Source: Rhodanobacter thiooxydans (GTDB taxonomy: Bacteria; Pseudomonadota; Gammaproteobacteria; Xanthomonadales; Rhodanobacteraceae). Taken from it: a stretch of DNA of 64,000 bases. Position numbers and translations under genes: made by a program. The notes under the pieces were generated by a model. That model made no database searches and had not been told where the DNA came from. It was given only the letters and a program-made list of their open reading frames with translations. This document shows, one piece after another, positions 26,298-33,701 of the stretch. The stretch covers positions 1,364,001 to 1,428,000 of the forward strand of contig NZ_CP088923.1 of the NCBI RefSeq assembly GCF_021545845.1, given 5' to 3'. The first letter of the stretch is position 1; each line of letters begins with the position of its first letter.

Positions 26298-26712
26298 GCA
26301 GGATTCCTTGTCCGTACTTGCCCACCAGCCGCTGCAGCAGGCTGCGTTCGTGTGCGGTCATCTGATCGGCGTCGACCAGGTCCCAATGGCGCTCGTAGAG
26401 TGCCAGCGCATCGCGCTCGGCAATCATGTCCGCGCCGGGCCGGTTCCAGGTCAGCCGCATGAGTTGGGGATACTCCGCAATCCGGACCTCGGCCGGCTTG
26501 ACCGTCGGTACCAGGTCGAGCGCATCCATGGTTGCGGCATAGGCAGCCAGCGCCACACCCGGTTTGCCCTGTTCGACCTGGATCAGTTTCTGTCGGCCAA
26601 TGCCGGCGCGATGGGCCACTTCGATCTGGGTCAGGCCCAGCTGCTTGCGCTGGGCACGCAAGCTTGCGCCGAGTTGGCGCGCAAGTCGTGCGAATGGTGC
26701 GTCTTTCATCAT
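26290..26712 (-). CDS. XRE-family antitoxin/repressor of the AbiEii-like module
   Basis: About 140 aa from ATG 26712 or 26709; longer starts at 26730 and 26760 would lie inside the operator. The helix-turn-helix occupies residues 10-60 (RKQLGLTQIEVAHRAGIGRQ, KLIQVEQGKPGVALA). The C-terminal half is unique and probably binds the toxin. Two operator-like repeats lie exactly at the start, implying tight autoregulation. The pair XRE then AbiEii-like enzyme fits a TA module; the antitoxin role is inferred. Confidence 0.78.
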   Translation of the reverse strand: MMKDAPFARLARQLGASLRAQRKQLGLTQIEVAHRAGIGRQKLIQVEQGKPGVALAAYAATMDALDLVPTVKPAEVRIAEYPQLMRLTWNRPGADMIAERDALALYERHWDLVDADQMTAHERSLLQRLVGKYGQGILHV

Positions 26713-26760
26713 GTCGCGAATATAGGACATTTGACGGCATGTGTCGCGAATATGCGACAT
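26711..26760. promoter_or_regulatory. Paired operator sites before the XRE gene
   Basis: ATGTCGCGAATATAGGACAT (26711-26730) and GTGTCGCGAATATGCGACAT (26741-26760) are direct repeats, each palindromic (TGTCGC/GCGACA in the second), 30 bp centre to centre, about three helical turns. They are likely binding sites of the XRE protein itself. Confidence 0.75.
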
Positions 26761-26865
26761 GGTGGCCGCCGCCAACGCCGGGTGCGTTGGTCGTGCCAGA
26801 TGGGCACGGGCCGCTGGCTTCCCTTCGGGCTGAAAAGCATCACGGCTGAAGCTTTTCAGTGGAGA

Positions 26866-27213
26866 TCACGCTGCGCGCGGGTGGATGCGGGCCAGTGCGT
26901 CGCCGAGTTCGCGGCGTGCTGTTTCCAGCTCGAACCGCTTTTGCAGGTTGATCCATACGTCCGCTGTCGTGCCGAAGTAGCGAGCGAGGCGCAGGGCGGT
27001 GTCTGCGGTGATGCCGCGCTTCTCGTTGGCGATGTCGTTGACGCGTGCCGGCGTGACGCCGATGGCACGGGCGAGCGCGTTGCTGGAAAGCGCCAGCGGC
27101 AACATGAATTCCTCACGGAGGATTTCGCCGGGGTGGACGGGGGGCAGCAAGGTGGAGGCCGTTGTCGTTGTCTCTTTAGTGATAGTCGGTGATTTCGACG
27201 TCGTAGGCATCAC
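26866..27213 (-). CDS. higA: HigA-type antitoxin (orphan)
   Basis: Up to 115 aa from ATG 27213; a shorter start near VHPGEILREEF is likely in the family. It has the HigA/VapI XRE motif PPVHPGEILREEFMLPL, then ARAIGVTPARVNDIANEKRG and YFGTTADVWINLQKRFELE. The cognate higB upstream is reduced to its C-terminal part, so this antitoxin has lost its toxin. An inverted repeat CTGAAAAGC/GCTTTTCAG at 26830-26859 lies just past the stop and may terminate transcription. Confidence 0.85.
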   Translation of the reverse strand: MMPTTSKSPTITKETTTTASTLLPPVHPGEILREEFMLPLALSSNALARAIGVTPARVNDIANEKRGITADTALRLARYFGTTADVWINLQKRFELETARRELGDALARIHPRAA

Positions 27214-27312
27214 CGCTCTTCCAGCGGAAGCAGAGGCGGAACCGATCGTTCACGCGAATGCTGTGCTGTCCTGAGCGGTCACCCTTGAGTGCTTCCAGGC
27301 GATTGCCCGGCG
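27176..27312 (-). pseudogene. HigB toxin remnant fused to HepT remnant
   Basis: The last 44 or so codons match the C-terminus of HigB/RelE-like toxins (PGNRLEALKGDRSGQHSIRV, then NDRFRLCFRW and GDAYDVEITDYH). The N-terminal half is missing: the reading frame enters directly from HepT sequence (NLSRAVQISVDLAMHALS). The stop overlaps higA, as in normal higBA operons. Confidence 0.8.
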
Positions 27313-27492
27313 ACAACGCGTGCATGGCAAGATCCACACTGATCTGTACGGCACGGCTCAAGTTGAACACGACAATGTCCTGCAGACCGGGATTGCCGGC
27401 CGGGTAGCCACATCGGCAGGGCACCGTTCGCGCACCCGGACCAGGCAGCAGCGGAGCGAATCGAGTTTGCGTGTGACGATCAGCCGATCCAT
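27303..27492 (-). pseudogene. HepT-like HEPN toxin, frameshifted and truncated (copy 2)
   Basis: It starts with a proper ATG at 27492 (MDRLIVTRKLDSL) overlapping the MntA gene. A one-base deletion in the codons for ADVAT-L (near 27410) shifts the frame, and the gene is cut after DLAMHALS, where HigB sequence begins. The whole R-x4-H-x-Y half is deleted, so the toxin is dead. Confidence 0.82.
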
Positions 27493-27866
27493 GCGTGTCG
27501 GCGCTCGCCGAGCGTCCGTTCGACGTAGGGGATGAAATCTTCCATGGCGTACACATGCCGCTGCATGAGTCCGGTCATTCCGGCCGCTTCGCCGCGGATC
27601 ATTCTGCCGTGCTTGAGTATCTGCCCGAGCAGCGGCTCGCCTACGGTATGCAGGTCGATCAGGTCCACGGGGCGACCAGTGGCGACGGCGAGGTCGGCAG
27701 CCAACTGCATTTTCTCGGAGGCGTTCAACGGAGCGCGTTTCTGTATGGCGATGTCCAGGTCGCTGTCGCGGCGCGCCTCGCCACGGGCCACCGAACCGAA
27801 CACGATGGCCAGTTCGATGTCGGGGTAGCGTGCCAAGACGGCAATCGTTTGTTCGATGGACATCAT
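27480..27866 (-). CDS. mntA: MntA-like nucleotidyltransferase antitoxin (copy 2, intact)
   Basis: 128 aa from ATG 27866 (27863 also possible). The GS-x10-DxD motif is complete: VFGSVARGEARRDSDLDIAI; GRPVDLIDLHTVGEPLLGQI and VYAMEDFIPYVERTL follow. It is of the type that AMP-ylates HepT. Its partner toxin downstream is destroyed, so it survives as an orphan antitoxin, and it could cross-protect against related HepT toxins. Confidence 0.85.
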   Translation of the reverse strand: MMSIEQTIAVLARYPDIELAIVFGSVARGEARRDSDLDIAIQKRAPLNASEKMQLAADLAVATGRPVDLIDLHTVGEPLLGQILKHGRMIRGEAAGMTGLMQRHVYAMEDFIPYVERTLGERRHAWIG

Positions 27867-28077
27867 GGGACCTCTGTGGCCTGAAGCTATAGGCCACATT
27901 GTCCACCAGAAGGATGCAACGGGCCAGCAAGACGGCACAGGTTGGGATCGAGTGCGCCGCTGCCAAAAAGTTCCACAACTCTGACATGGCCAAGGTGGCG
28001 CCGGGTCAGTGACTGACCACGGATGGTGGCGGATGCACGATGGGGTCTGCCGCGGTGCCGGCTGGGGTCTGTCGTGT

Positions 28078-28108
28078 TGCAAATGCGCTATAAGCGTTGA
28101 CATTTGCA
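28078..28108. promoter_or_regulatory. Inverted-repeat operator before abiEi-like gene
   Basis: TGCAAATG (28078-28085) and CATTTGCA (28101-28108) are perfect 8-bp arms 15 bp apart, 26 bp before the start codon, with a TTGACA hexamer overlapping the right arm. AbiEi antitoxins are known to repress their own operon through promoter inverted repeats. Confidence 0.7.
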
Positions 28109-28133
28109 TAAATAACACAACATGCTGCCGTCC

Positions 28134-28748
28134 ATGACCAAGCCTCCGCTCAATCACGAAAAACAGATACTGGCGCTGGCACGCAAGCAGCCTCTGCTGC
28201 GCGCGCGCGATCTGGCGGCACATGGGCTGCCCACGATGACGCTGAGCCGGCTGGTGGCGGCTGGCAAGCTGCAACGGGTGGCGCGCGGGGTATACAGCCT
28301 GCCGCAACGCGCGATCAGCGCGCACCGTTCACTGGCCGAGGTGGCAATTCGCGTGCCGCGCGGGGTGGTGTGTCTGCTGTCGGCGCTGCGCCTGCACGGG
28401 ATCGGCACCCAGGCACCGTTCGAGGTGTGGCTGGCTATCCCGCAAACCATGCCGACGCCGCGGCTGAAGCAGCCGGCGCTGAGGGTAGTGCGCATGTCGG
28501 GTAGTGCGTTGAGCGAGGGAATCGAGCAGGTCGACGTGGATGGTGTCGCCGTGTCGGTGTTCAACCTGGGCAAGACGGTGGCGGACTGCTTCAAGTACCG
28601 CAACAAGATCGGTCTGGATGTGGCGCTGGAGGCGCTGGGTGAGGCCTGGCGCGCGCGCCGGGTAACGATGGACGAGCTGTGGCACTACGCCACTATCGAC
28701 CGCGTGCACAACGTGATGCGGCCGTATCTGGAGGCGCTGGATGCGTAA
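28134..28748 (+). CDS. abiEi: AbiEi-type antitoxin/transcriptional regulator
   Basis: 204 aa from ATG 28134 (ATG 28122 is in frame). The N-terminal winged helix matches AbiEi_4 proteins (LLRARDLAAHGLPTMTLSRL, VARGVYSLP); the C-terminal domain contains VFNLGKTVADCFKYRNKIGL and a conserved-looking RRVTMDELWHYA. In AbiE (type IV TA) the antitoxin represses the operon and counteracts the nucleotidyltransferase toxin encoded by the next gene, 24 bp downstream. Confidence 0.88.
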   Translation: MTKPPLNHEKQILALARKQPLLRARDLAAHGLPTMTLSRLVAAGKLQRVARGVYSLPQRAISAHRSLAEVAIRVPRGVVCLLSALRLHGIGTQAPFEVWLAIPQTMPTPRLKQPALRVVRMSGSALSEGIEQVDVDGVAVSVFNLGKTVADCFKYRNKIGLDVALEALGEAWRARRVTMDELWHYATIDRVHNVMRPYLEALDA

Positions 28749-28772
28749 GCCAGGCGGCATGGGGCGGTGTGC

Positions 28773-29636
28773 ATGAGCCGAAACGTGGCCGCCTCGGTAC
28801 GTGCCCGGCTGAAAAACCGGGCCGACGCCACGCAAGAGGATTACAACCTGCTGCTGACGCGCTACGGACTGGAGCGGCTGCTGTACCGATTGTCGGTGTC
28901 GCCGCACGCGCCGAATTTTCTGCTCAAGGGGGCGTTGCTGTTCCTGCTGTGGCATGAGCTGCCGCATCGGCCTACCCGTGACGCAGACCTGCTCGGCTTT
29001 GGCGACGCCGATGTCGATCCGGTGGTGGCCGTATTCCGTCAGGTCTGCGCGGTGGCCTGCGATGACGGCATGCGCTTCGATACCCGCTCGATTCGTGGCG
29101 AGGTGATCCGCAAGCAGGCCGGTTACAGCGGGGTGCGGATCGAGATACAGGCCACGCTGGATGCTGCCGTGCTGAGCCTGCAGGTCGATGTCGGCTTTGG
29201 CGATGTGGTGACGCCGGCCGCATTGGCGGTGACATACCCGGTGCTGCTGGATGACTTGCCTGCACCGCAGCTGCGTGCCTACCCGAAGTACACGGTGTGT
29301 GCCGAGAAGCTGCAGGCACTGTGCGTGCTCGGCATGGCCAATACGCGCCTGAAGGACTATTTCGACCTGTGGCTGCTGCTGGGCGAGGGCAGTCTGGATA
29401 CCTCGTTGCTGGGGCGTGCGATCGCTGCCACGTTCGGGCGCCGCGGCACGGCCTTGCCGGACGGTTGGCCGGCGGGGCTGAGCGACCTCTTTGCGACCGA
29501 TGCGGGCAAGCAGCGCCAATGGCAGGCATTTCTGCGAAAGAATCGGCTGGACGCGCCGGACTTGGCCGACGTGATCAGGGAACTGCGGACTGCGCTGGCG
29601 CAACCGTTAGACATGGCAAGGGGACCGTCGGCATGA
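28773..29636 (+). CDS. abiEii: AbiEii-type nucleotidyltransferase toxin
   Basis: 287 aa from ATG 28773. N-terminal core: FLLKGALLFLLWHELPHRPT, RDADLLGFGD, the K-G...R-T-D-D pattern of AbiEii; then YPKYTVCAEKLQALCVLGMA and NTRLKDYFDLWLLL. It is a GTP/NTP-dependent nucleotidyltransferase toxin of phage abortive infection. It looks intact, so with abiEi it forms a probably working module. Confidence 0.87.
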   Translation: MSRNVAASVRARLKNRADATQEDYNLLLTRYGLERLLYRLSVSPHAPNFLLKGALLFLLWHELPHRPTRDADLLGFGDADVDPVVAVFRQVCAVACDDGMRFDTRSIRGEVIRKQAGYSGVRIEIQATLDAAVLSLQVDVGFGDVVTPAALAVTYPVLLDDLPAPQLRAYPKYTVCAEKLQALCVLGMANTRLKDYFDLWLLLGEGSLDTSLLGRAIAATFGRRGTALPDGWPAGLSDLFATDAGKQRQWQAFLRKNRLDAPDLADVIRELRTALAQPLDMARGPSA

Positions 29637-29834
29637 GCCGGTTTGATCGTAGATGCGCGGGAGTCTCGGGCCTCCCGGCGACGGGTTTTGGGATCGTTAC
29701 CGGGGGCTGCTTTGAAGTGGAGGGGAATTCACCACGCAAAAGACGGGTTCCTGCCGGTGATTACCTGGACAAAACTTGCCTGAGAAAACTCTGGCGCTTA
29801 CCGTCACCGCTTTGACCACCCAAGGAACCACCCC

Positions 29835-31964
29835 ATGAGACCTCTGATTGCCGCGCTGCTGCTCGCGCTGGTAGCGGCGCCTGCGCTGGCGGGCGACGTC
29901 GTGGACACCACTTTCGTCAAGGCCGAGGGCACGCACGCCTTCAACGTGCGCGACCTGGTGATGATGGATCGGGTCAGCGACCCGCAGCTGTCGCCGGACG
30001 GGCGCTACGCGGCGTTCGGCGTGCGCAGCACCGACTACGCGGCGAACAAGGGTGTCAATGCGGTCTACGTGCTGGACTTGGCCAAAGGCGGCCAGCCGGT
30101 GAAGGTGGTGGAGAAGGGCGGCTCGGCGCGCTGGTCGGCGGATGGGCGCAGCCTGTATTTCGTGGCGCCGGCCAAGGACGTGGCGCAGTTGTGGCGGGTG
30201 GACCTGGGCGGCAAGGGCGGGTTGAACCTGGCGACGCACGCCACGCCGGTGCAGGTCAGTCACGGCGTGCTGGACCTGGGCGGCTACAAGCTGTCGCCGG
30301 ACGGCAAGCAGGTGCTGCTGTCGTATGAGGTGTTCACCGACTGCGCCACGCTGGCATGCACCCAGCAGCGCGTCGACGCGCGCACGAAAGACAAGGCCAG
30401 CGGCACGCTGTACGACAAGCTGTTCGTGCGGCACTGGGATACCTGGGCCGACGGCCGGCGCAACCAGCTGTTCGTGGCCCGCTTCGACGGCAAGGGCCAG
30501 CTTTCCGGTGAGCCGAAGCTGCTGAGCCGCGGCCTCGATGGCGACGTGCCGAGCAAGCCGTTCGGCGATGAGGGCGAGTTCAGCTTCGCGCCGGATGGCA
30601 AGACCGTGTACCTCAACGTGCGCATCGCCGGCCGCAGCGAGCCGTGGTCGACCAACTTCGACGTGTACAGCGTGCCGGTAGATGGTTCGGCTGCACCGAA
30701 GAACCTCACCGCCGACAACAAGGCCTGGGACGCCTACCCGGTGGCCTCGCCGGATGGCAAGACGCTGTACTACCTGGCGATGAAGACCCCGGGCTTCGAG
30801 GCCGACCGCTTCGCAATCATGGCGCTGGACCTGGCCAGCGGCAGTCGCCACGAAGTCGATCCGCACTGGGACCGCTCGCCCGGCGGCCTGGCGATTTCCG
30901 CCGACGGCAAGACCCTGTACGCCACTGCCGACGACAACGGCCAGCACCCGCTGTTCGCGATCGACACGGCCAGCGGCAAGGTCAGCCAGCTGGTCGGCGA
31001 GGGCACGGTGGGCGGCTTCTCGCTGGCCGCCGGCAAGCTGCTGCTGAGCCGCGACGACCTGAAGCGACCGGCCGACGTCTATCTTGCCGCCGCCGACGGT
31101 AGCGGTCTGAAGCAGGTCACCCGTTTCAATGCGGCGGACCTGAAAAACGCGAAAGTGGGCGACGCCGAGTTCTTCACCTTCAAGGGCTGGAACAACGAGA
31201 CCGTGCAGGGCTACGTGGTGAAGCCGGTCGACTACAAGGCAGGGCAGACCTACCCGGTCGCCTTCATCATCCACGGCGGCCCGCAGGGCGCGATGAGCAA
31301 CGGCTGGAGCTATCGCTGGAACCCGCAGACCTACGCCGGCCAGGGCTTCGCGGTGGTGACGGTGAACTTCCACGGCTCTACCGGCTATGGTCAGGCGTTC
31401 ACCGACTCGATCTCCGGCGACTGGGGCGGCAAGCCGCTGGAAGACCTGAAGCTGGGCTGGAAGGCTGCGCTGGACAAATACAGCTTCCTCGACGGCGACC
31501 GCGCCTGCGCGCTCGGCGCCAGCTACGGCGGCTACATGACCTACTGGATCGCCGGCGTGTGGAACCAGCCGTGGAAGTGCCTGATCGACCACGACGGCGT
31601 GTTCGACACCCGCGCCATGTACTACGACACCGAGGAGCTGTGGTTCGAGGAGCGCGAGAACGGCGGCACCCAGTACGAGCACCCGGAGAACTACGAGAAG
31701 TTCAATCCGCTCAACCACGTCAAGGACTGGCGCGTGCCGATGCTGGTGATCCACTCGGCGAAGGATTTCCGCATCCCCGACACCCAGGGCCTGGGCGCGT
31801 TCACCGCGCTGCAGCGCCGCGGCATCCCCAGCCAGCTGCTGCACTTCCCCGACGAGAACCACTGGGTACTGAAGCCGCACAACAGCGTGCAGTGGCACGA
31901 CGCGGTGAACGCCTGGCTGAAGCAGTGGACGGCGAAGAACGCTCCGAAAGCCGCCTCGCACTGA
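29835..31964 (+). CDS. S9 family prolyl-oligopeptidase-like secreted peptidase
   Basis: 709 aa with signal peptide (MRPLIAALLLALVAAPALAG). An N-terminal beta-propeller region built of WD40/PD40-like segments (repeated SPDG motifs, about 50-420) is followed by an alpha/beta hydrolase domain with nucleophile Ser about 563 in GASYGGYM, Asp about 644 in SAKDFRIP and His about 676 in DENHWVLKP. The architecture is that of acylaminoacyl/dipeptidyl peptidases of the periplasm. A strong terminator follows. It is unrelated in function to the TA genes around it. Confidence 0.93.
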   Translation: MRPLIAALLLALVAAPALAGDVVDTTFVKAEGTHAFNVRDLVMMDRVSDPQLSPDGRYAAFGVRSTDYAANKGVNAVYVLDLAKGGQPVKVVEKGGSARWSADGRSLYFVAPAKDVAQLWRVDLGGKGGLNLATHATPVQVSHGVLDLGGYKLSPDGKQVLLSYEVFTDCATLACTQQRVDARTKDKASGTLYDKLFVRHWDTWADGRRNQLFVARFDGKGQLSGEPKLLSRGLDGDVPSKPFGDEGEFSFAPDGKTVYLNVRIAGRSEPWSTNFDVYSVPVDGSAAPKNLTADNKAWDAYPVASPDGKTLYYLAMKTPGFEADRFAIMALDLASGSRHEVDPHWDRSPGGLAISADGKTLYATADDNGQHPLFAIDTASGKVSQLVGEGTVGGFSLAAGKLLLSRDDLKRPADVYLAAADGSGLKQVTRFNAADLKNAKVGDAEFFTFKGWNNETVQGYVVKPVDYKAGQTYPVAFIIHGGPQGAMSNGWSYRWNPQTYAGQGFAVVTVNFHGSTGYGQAFTDSISGDWGGKPLEDLKLGWKAALDKYSFLDGDRACALGASYGGYMTYWIAGVWNQPWKCLIDHDGVFDTRAMYYDTEELWFEERENGGTQYEHPENYEKFNPLNHVKDWRVPMLVIHSAKDFRIPDTQGLGAFTALQRRGIPSQLLHFPDENHWVLKPHNSVQWHDAVNAWLKQWTAKNAPKAASH

Positions 31965-31981
31965 GCGAGGTGGTGTTGATG

Positions 31982-32010
31982 AAAACGGCGGCCTCCGAGC
32001 CGCCGTTTTT
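31982..32010 (+). terminator. Rho-independent terminator of the S9 peptidase gene
   Basis: AAAACGGCGGC and GCCGCCGTTTTT form an 11-bp stem with a 6-base loop and a T run, 18 bp after the stop codon. Confidence 0.92.
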
Positions 32011-32011
32011 G

Positions 32012-32665
32012 TTCCTCCCCCTGCAAGGCAGGGGGAGGTTAGGAGGGGGTGGCCCCGGGCTGGCGAAGAAGATCAAGAGCACCCCACCCCAGCCCTCCCC
32101 TGCGATGCAGGGGAGGGAGCAAAGCCGCGGCGATGCAGGTTCTCGGTTCCTCCCCCTGCAAGGCAGGGGGAGGTTAGGAGGGGGTGGCTCCGGGCTGGCG
32201 AAGAAGATCAAGAGCACCCCACCCCAACCCTCCCCTGCGATGCAGGGGAGGGAGCAAGGCCGCGGCGATGCAGATTCTTGGTTCCTCTCCCTGCAAGGCA
32301 GGGGGAGGTTAGGAGGGGGTGGCTCCGGGCTGGCGGGAAGATCAAGAGCACCCCACCCCAGCCCTCCCCTGCGATGCAGGGGAGGGAGCAAAGCCGCGGC
32401 GATGCAGGTTCTCGGTTCCTCCCCCTGCAAGGCAGGGGGAGGTTAGGAGGGGGTGGCCCCGGGGCTGGCGAAGAAGATCAAGAGCACCCCACCCCAGCCC
32501 TCCCCTGCGATGCAGGGGAGGGAGCAAGGCCGCGGCGATGCAGGTTCTCGGTTCCTCCCCCTGCAAGGCAGGGGAAGGTTAGGAGGGGGTGGCTCCGGGC
32601 TGGCGAAGAAGGTCAAGAGCACCCCACCCCAACCCTCCCCTGCGATGCAGGGGAGGGAGCAAGGC
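32012..32665. repeat. 135-bp tandem repeat, five units
   Basis: Units start TTCCTCCCCCTGCAAGGCAG at 32012, 32147, 32282, 32416 and 32552, spaced 134-136 bp. Each contains CTGGCGAAGAAGATCAAGAG, a CCCTCCCCTGC/GCAGGGGAGGG palindrome and CGCGGCGATGCAG. Units are adjacent without spacers and nearly identical, so this is a minisatellite-like array. No gene lies in 31965-32791; reading frames across it are products of the repeat. Confidence 0.92.
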
Positions 32666-32791
32666 GTGCGGCTTCAGGTTGGCTTCTCCTGCCTGGGCCT
32701 TCCCTCATGCGACGACTGGCAGGTGGCGGAAGGCATGCAGTACGATCAAGGCCGTTGCACGGGCCAAGCCTTGGTTACAGGAACGTCAGTC

Positions 32792-33082
32792 ATGTTGCTC
32801 GATGCGCTGCACGCACAGAAGGACGCGATCCATGCCGCGTGCTGTCAATATGGTGCGCGGCGGATTCGTGTGTTTGGTTCAGTGGCTCGGGGCGAGGAGC
32901 GGCCGGACAGCGACATCGATTTCCTGGTCGATTTTCCCCGGGGTTATGACTTGTTCGCACAGCGCCTGCCGCTGGCCGAGCGATTGGCCGAGATTACCGG
33001 GCGCCAGTTGGACGTCATTCCCGAGCACGAGTTGAACCGCCATATTCGGGCGCGCGTGCTGCAAGAGGCGGTCGATCTGTGA
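32792..33082 (+). CDS. MNT-domain nucleotidyltransferase antitoxin (orphan)
   Basis: 96 aa from ATG 32792. The GS-x10-DxD motif is complete (VFGSVARGEERPDSDIDFLV), followed by GRQLDVIPEHELNRHI. It is a different subfamily from the copies at 12 and 27 kb. The HEPN partner directly downstream (GTGA overlap) is a pseudogene, so this antitoxin has no local target. Confidence 0.85.
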   Translation: MLLDALHAQKDAIHAACCQYGARRIRVFGSVARGEERPDSDIDFLVDFPRGYDLFAQRLPLAERLAEITGRQLDVIPEHELNRHIRARVLQEAVDL

Positions 33083-33418
33083 GTAAGGCATGACAGGCCT
33101 ATGCCAGACATATTCTGGATACCATCGGAAAAATCGACCGTATCCAGCAGCGCGGTGACCTGACGCGTGACGAGGTGCTGTACGACGCCAGTCTGCGCAA
33201 TCTGCAAACCTTGTCGGAAGCCACCCAGCAGTTGCCCGAGGTCGTCAAGGCCCAATATCCGGCCATTCCCTGGAAGCAGTTTTCGCAACATCCTGGTGCA
33301 CAACTATCTGGGTGACATCGATGCGCAGACTGTGTTGATGGTGGTGCAGCAACACCTCCCACCCCTGGAGTCCGCTGTGCGCGAGATGCTTACGGCAAAT
33401 CCTGCCGACGAGGCGTAG
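33079..33418 (+). pseudogene. HEPN (DUF86) toxin, broken
   Basis: It would start at GTG 33079 overlapping the MNT stop, but an in-frame TGA follows after four codons (GTG AGT AAG GCA TGA). A deletion between IPWKQ and FRNILVHNY near 33285 also changes frame. The HEPN motif RNILVHNY and the tail QTVLMVVQQHLPPLESAV survive in the second frame. With two lesions, no full toxin can be made. Confidence 0.82.
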
Positions 33419-33437
33419 CTCGTCCGAGCGCTTTTTT
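33418..33437 (+). terminator. Weak terminator after HEPN pseudogene
   Basis: GCTC-GTCC-GAGC hairpin followed by GCTTTTTTTG. The stem is only 4-5 bp, so its strength is doubtful. Confidence 0.45.
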
Positions 33438-33469
33438 TGTGGAGCATGACAGGATCAAAAGCGCCCCAC

Positions 33470-33590
33470 CCTCCGCAAGGGATTCCCTTCGGTCACAACC
33501 CTCCCCTGCGATGCAGGGGAGGGAGCAAGGTTGCAGGGGTTTGGCCCCTCCCCCTGCACCGCAGGGGAAGGTTGGGTGGGGGTGCTCTTC
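33470..33590. repeat. CCCTCCCCTGC palindrome cluster
   Basis: Palindromic CCCTCCCCTGCGATGCAGGG and CCCTCCCCCTGCACCGCAGG-type elements, the same building blocks as in the 135-bp array and at 10.5 and 60.4 kb. No gene is seen in 33419-33701. Confidence 0.7.
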
Positions 33591-33609
33591 TGGACTTGCG
33601 GTTAGTTTC

Positions 33610-33685
33610 GTAGGGCGGGCACCGCCCGCCGCCGCTGTCGGGGCGCATGGCCAGGTGGAGAGCTGGCGGGCGGTGCCCGCCCTAC
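33610..33685. repeat. REP-like palindrome, family B
   Basis: GTAGGGCGGGCACCGCCCGCC at 33610 pairs with GGCGGGCGGTGCCCGCCCTAC ending at 33685, 16 bp before the stop of the minus-strand exonuclease gene. Confidence 0.88.
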
Positions 33686-33701
33686 CTGGTGGGGAAAAGC
33701 G

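Noticed and set aside
32012..32665. CRISPR-like array
   Set aside because: The repeats are 135 bp and adjacent, with no unique spacers and no cas genes; it is a tandem repeat.
32453..33082. Long N-terminal extension of the MNT antitoxin gene through the 135-bp repeats
   Set aside because: The upstream part is repeat-encoded low-complexity sequence; ATG 32792 gives the normal family length.
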